Both the position numbers and the translations under genes were made by a program. This document shows positions 15,297-16,013 of a DNA stretch of 16,013 nucleotides, one piece after another. Numbering within the stretch: position 1 is the stretch's first letter; every line of letters starts with the position of its first letter. The stretch is from Verrucomicrobiota bacterium (GTDB taxonomy: Bacteria > Verrucomicrobiota > Verrucomicrobiia > Chthoniobacterales > UBA10450): contig QHOM01000027.1 in the NCBI GenBank assembly GCA_003218785.1, positions 1 through 16,013 of the forward strand, in the 5' to 3' direction. The notes below the pieces were generated by a model that worked only from the letters and a program-made list of their open reading frames with translations, was not told the DNA's origin and ran no database searches.

Positions 15297-16013
15297 ATGG
15301 ACGCCGGTACAAATGCGACCATGAAAAATTCGTCAGACCCGATGACATCGAGCGCTCGATCTTTAACATCTGCGAGGCTTCTGGGAGCTTTGCTCATGGC
15401 GCTCGCCGCCTTAGGGCTGACAGTCGGCGCTAGTCCAGCCGCCGCTACTGACTGGCCGATGTACGGCTTCAACCTGCAACGGACCGGGGAGAATCCTTTT
15501 GAGTCAATCATCACGCCCTCCACGGTCGCGGGCCTCCACGAGCTGTGGAACTTTGATCTGGGCGCGGTGACAGTCATGCAGCCAGTTCTCGCGGCCGGCG
15601 TGATCGTTAATGGATCACGGAAGGACCTCGTTTACATGGGGGCCGAGCATGGCGACCTCTACGCGATTGACGTGGCCTCAGGGACAATGGTCTGGCACCG
15701 GAATCTCGGATCGCAGCAGACCAGCTGCGACGACATGCCTGGCGGCATCTTTGGAGTGAGCGGTTCACCGTTCCTCGACCGGGCCAACAATCGGATGTTC
15801 GTGGTCGGCGGCAACGGCAAGATGTACGCCCTCGACCTTTCGACGGGAGATACGCTCTCGGGTTGGCCGGTGGCTGTCACGACCGACCCCGCCCACGAGC
15901 ACACGTATGGGGGGATCAATATCAACAACGGCATTGCCTACGCGGAGATCGCCAGCTACTGCGACATCCCGCCGTATCACGGCGGGGTGGTAGCCATCGA
16001 TATCGCCAACCAA
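15297..16013 (+). CDS. Secreted PQQ-binding-like beta-propeller protein (partial)
   Basis: The open frame runs off the window edge; 239 codons are visible. After a charged N-terminus comes a hydrophobic signal segment (about residues 28-46: LLGALLMALAALGL then an Ala-rich end, ASPAAATDW), so export is likely. The mature part starts DWPMYGFNLQRTGENP and carries propeller blades typical of PQQ-like/BamB-like repeats: VYMGAEHGDLYAIDVASG then MVWH, and MFVVGGNGKMYALDLSTG. Such proteins can be quinoprotein dehydrogenases or non-enzymatic propellers; nothing visible decides between them. ATG 15297 gives the longest frame; ATG 15321 is equally plausible. Codons are strongly G/C-ending, unlike the glycosyltransferase genes to the left, so this gene may have a different history. 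Confidence 0.85.
   Translation, partial: MDAGTNATMKNSSDPMTSSARSLTSARLLGALLMALAALGLTVGASPAAATDWPMYGFNLQRTGENPFESIITPSTVAGLHELWNFDLGAVTVMQPVLAAGVIVNGSRKDLVYMGAEHGDLYAIDVASGTMVWHRNLGSQQTSCDDMPGGIFGVSGSPFLDRANNRMFVVGGNGKMYALDLSTGDTLSGWPVAVTTDPAHEHTYGGININNGIAYAEIASYCDIPPYHGGVVAIDIANQ

Overview
The window looks like chromosomal DNA of an uncultivated bacterium, or a metagenome-assembled contig. G+C is mixed and close to 50% over most of its length. A soil Verrucomicrobiota-type genome is plausible from the 23S rRNA and the style of the proteins, but this is an impression that the sequence alone cannot prove. There are no tRNAs, CRISPR arrays, phage genes or recognisable transposase genes.

Layout. 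Positions 1-924 are the 5' part of a 23S rRNA gene on the minus strand, cut by the window edge. Upstream of it (924 to about 1290) are a boxA-type antitermination site, an inverted repeat, a 5' hairpin and a rRNA-style promoter with an A/T-rich UP element. There is no 16S gene and no spacer tRNA. Next upstream is a decayed GT39/PMT-family glycosyltransferase pseudogene (1391-3107, minus). Positions 3551-7093 (plus) are a compact cluster: a class I methyltransferase, two tandem NodH-like sulfotransferases and a second methyltransferase that overlaps the preceding gene by ATGA. An intact GT39 membrane glycosyltransferase follows (7702-9342). Then come a PIG-L/LmbE deacetylase broken by two frameshifts (9750-10560, minus), a GT2 glycosyltransferase that has been split and gutted (10991-11209 plus a remnant at 12151-12216) around a different, intact GT2 gene (11206-12147), an intact GT2 paralogue (12312-13010) and a second GT39 copy (13328-14968). 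The window ends inside a secreted PQQ-type beta-propeller protein (15297-16013) that is clearly richer in G+C.

How the genes fit together. Sulfotransferases, methyltransferases, polyprenyl-phosphate-type GT2 enzymes, GT-C membrane glycosyltransferases and a PIG-L deacetylase are the kinds of enzymes used to build and decorate a surface glycan or glycolipid. The product cannot be read from the sequence. The main theme is paralogue turnover. There are three GT39 copies: one dead and inverted, two live-looking and mosaic, one of these with its predicted catalytic Asp changed to Asn. There are two diverged sulfotransferases and a GT2 gene that has been copied, gutted and replaced. The most notable points are the apparently free-standing 23S transcription unit, the split GT2 scar, and the gene-conversion pattern and active-site change in the GT39 family.
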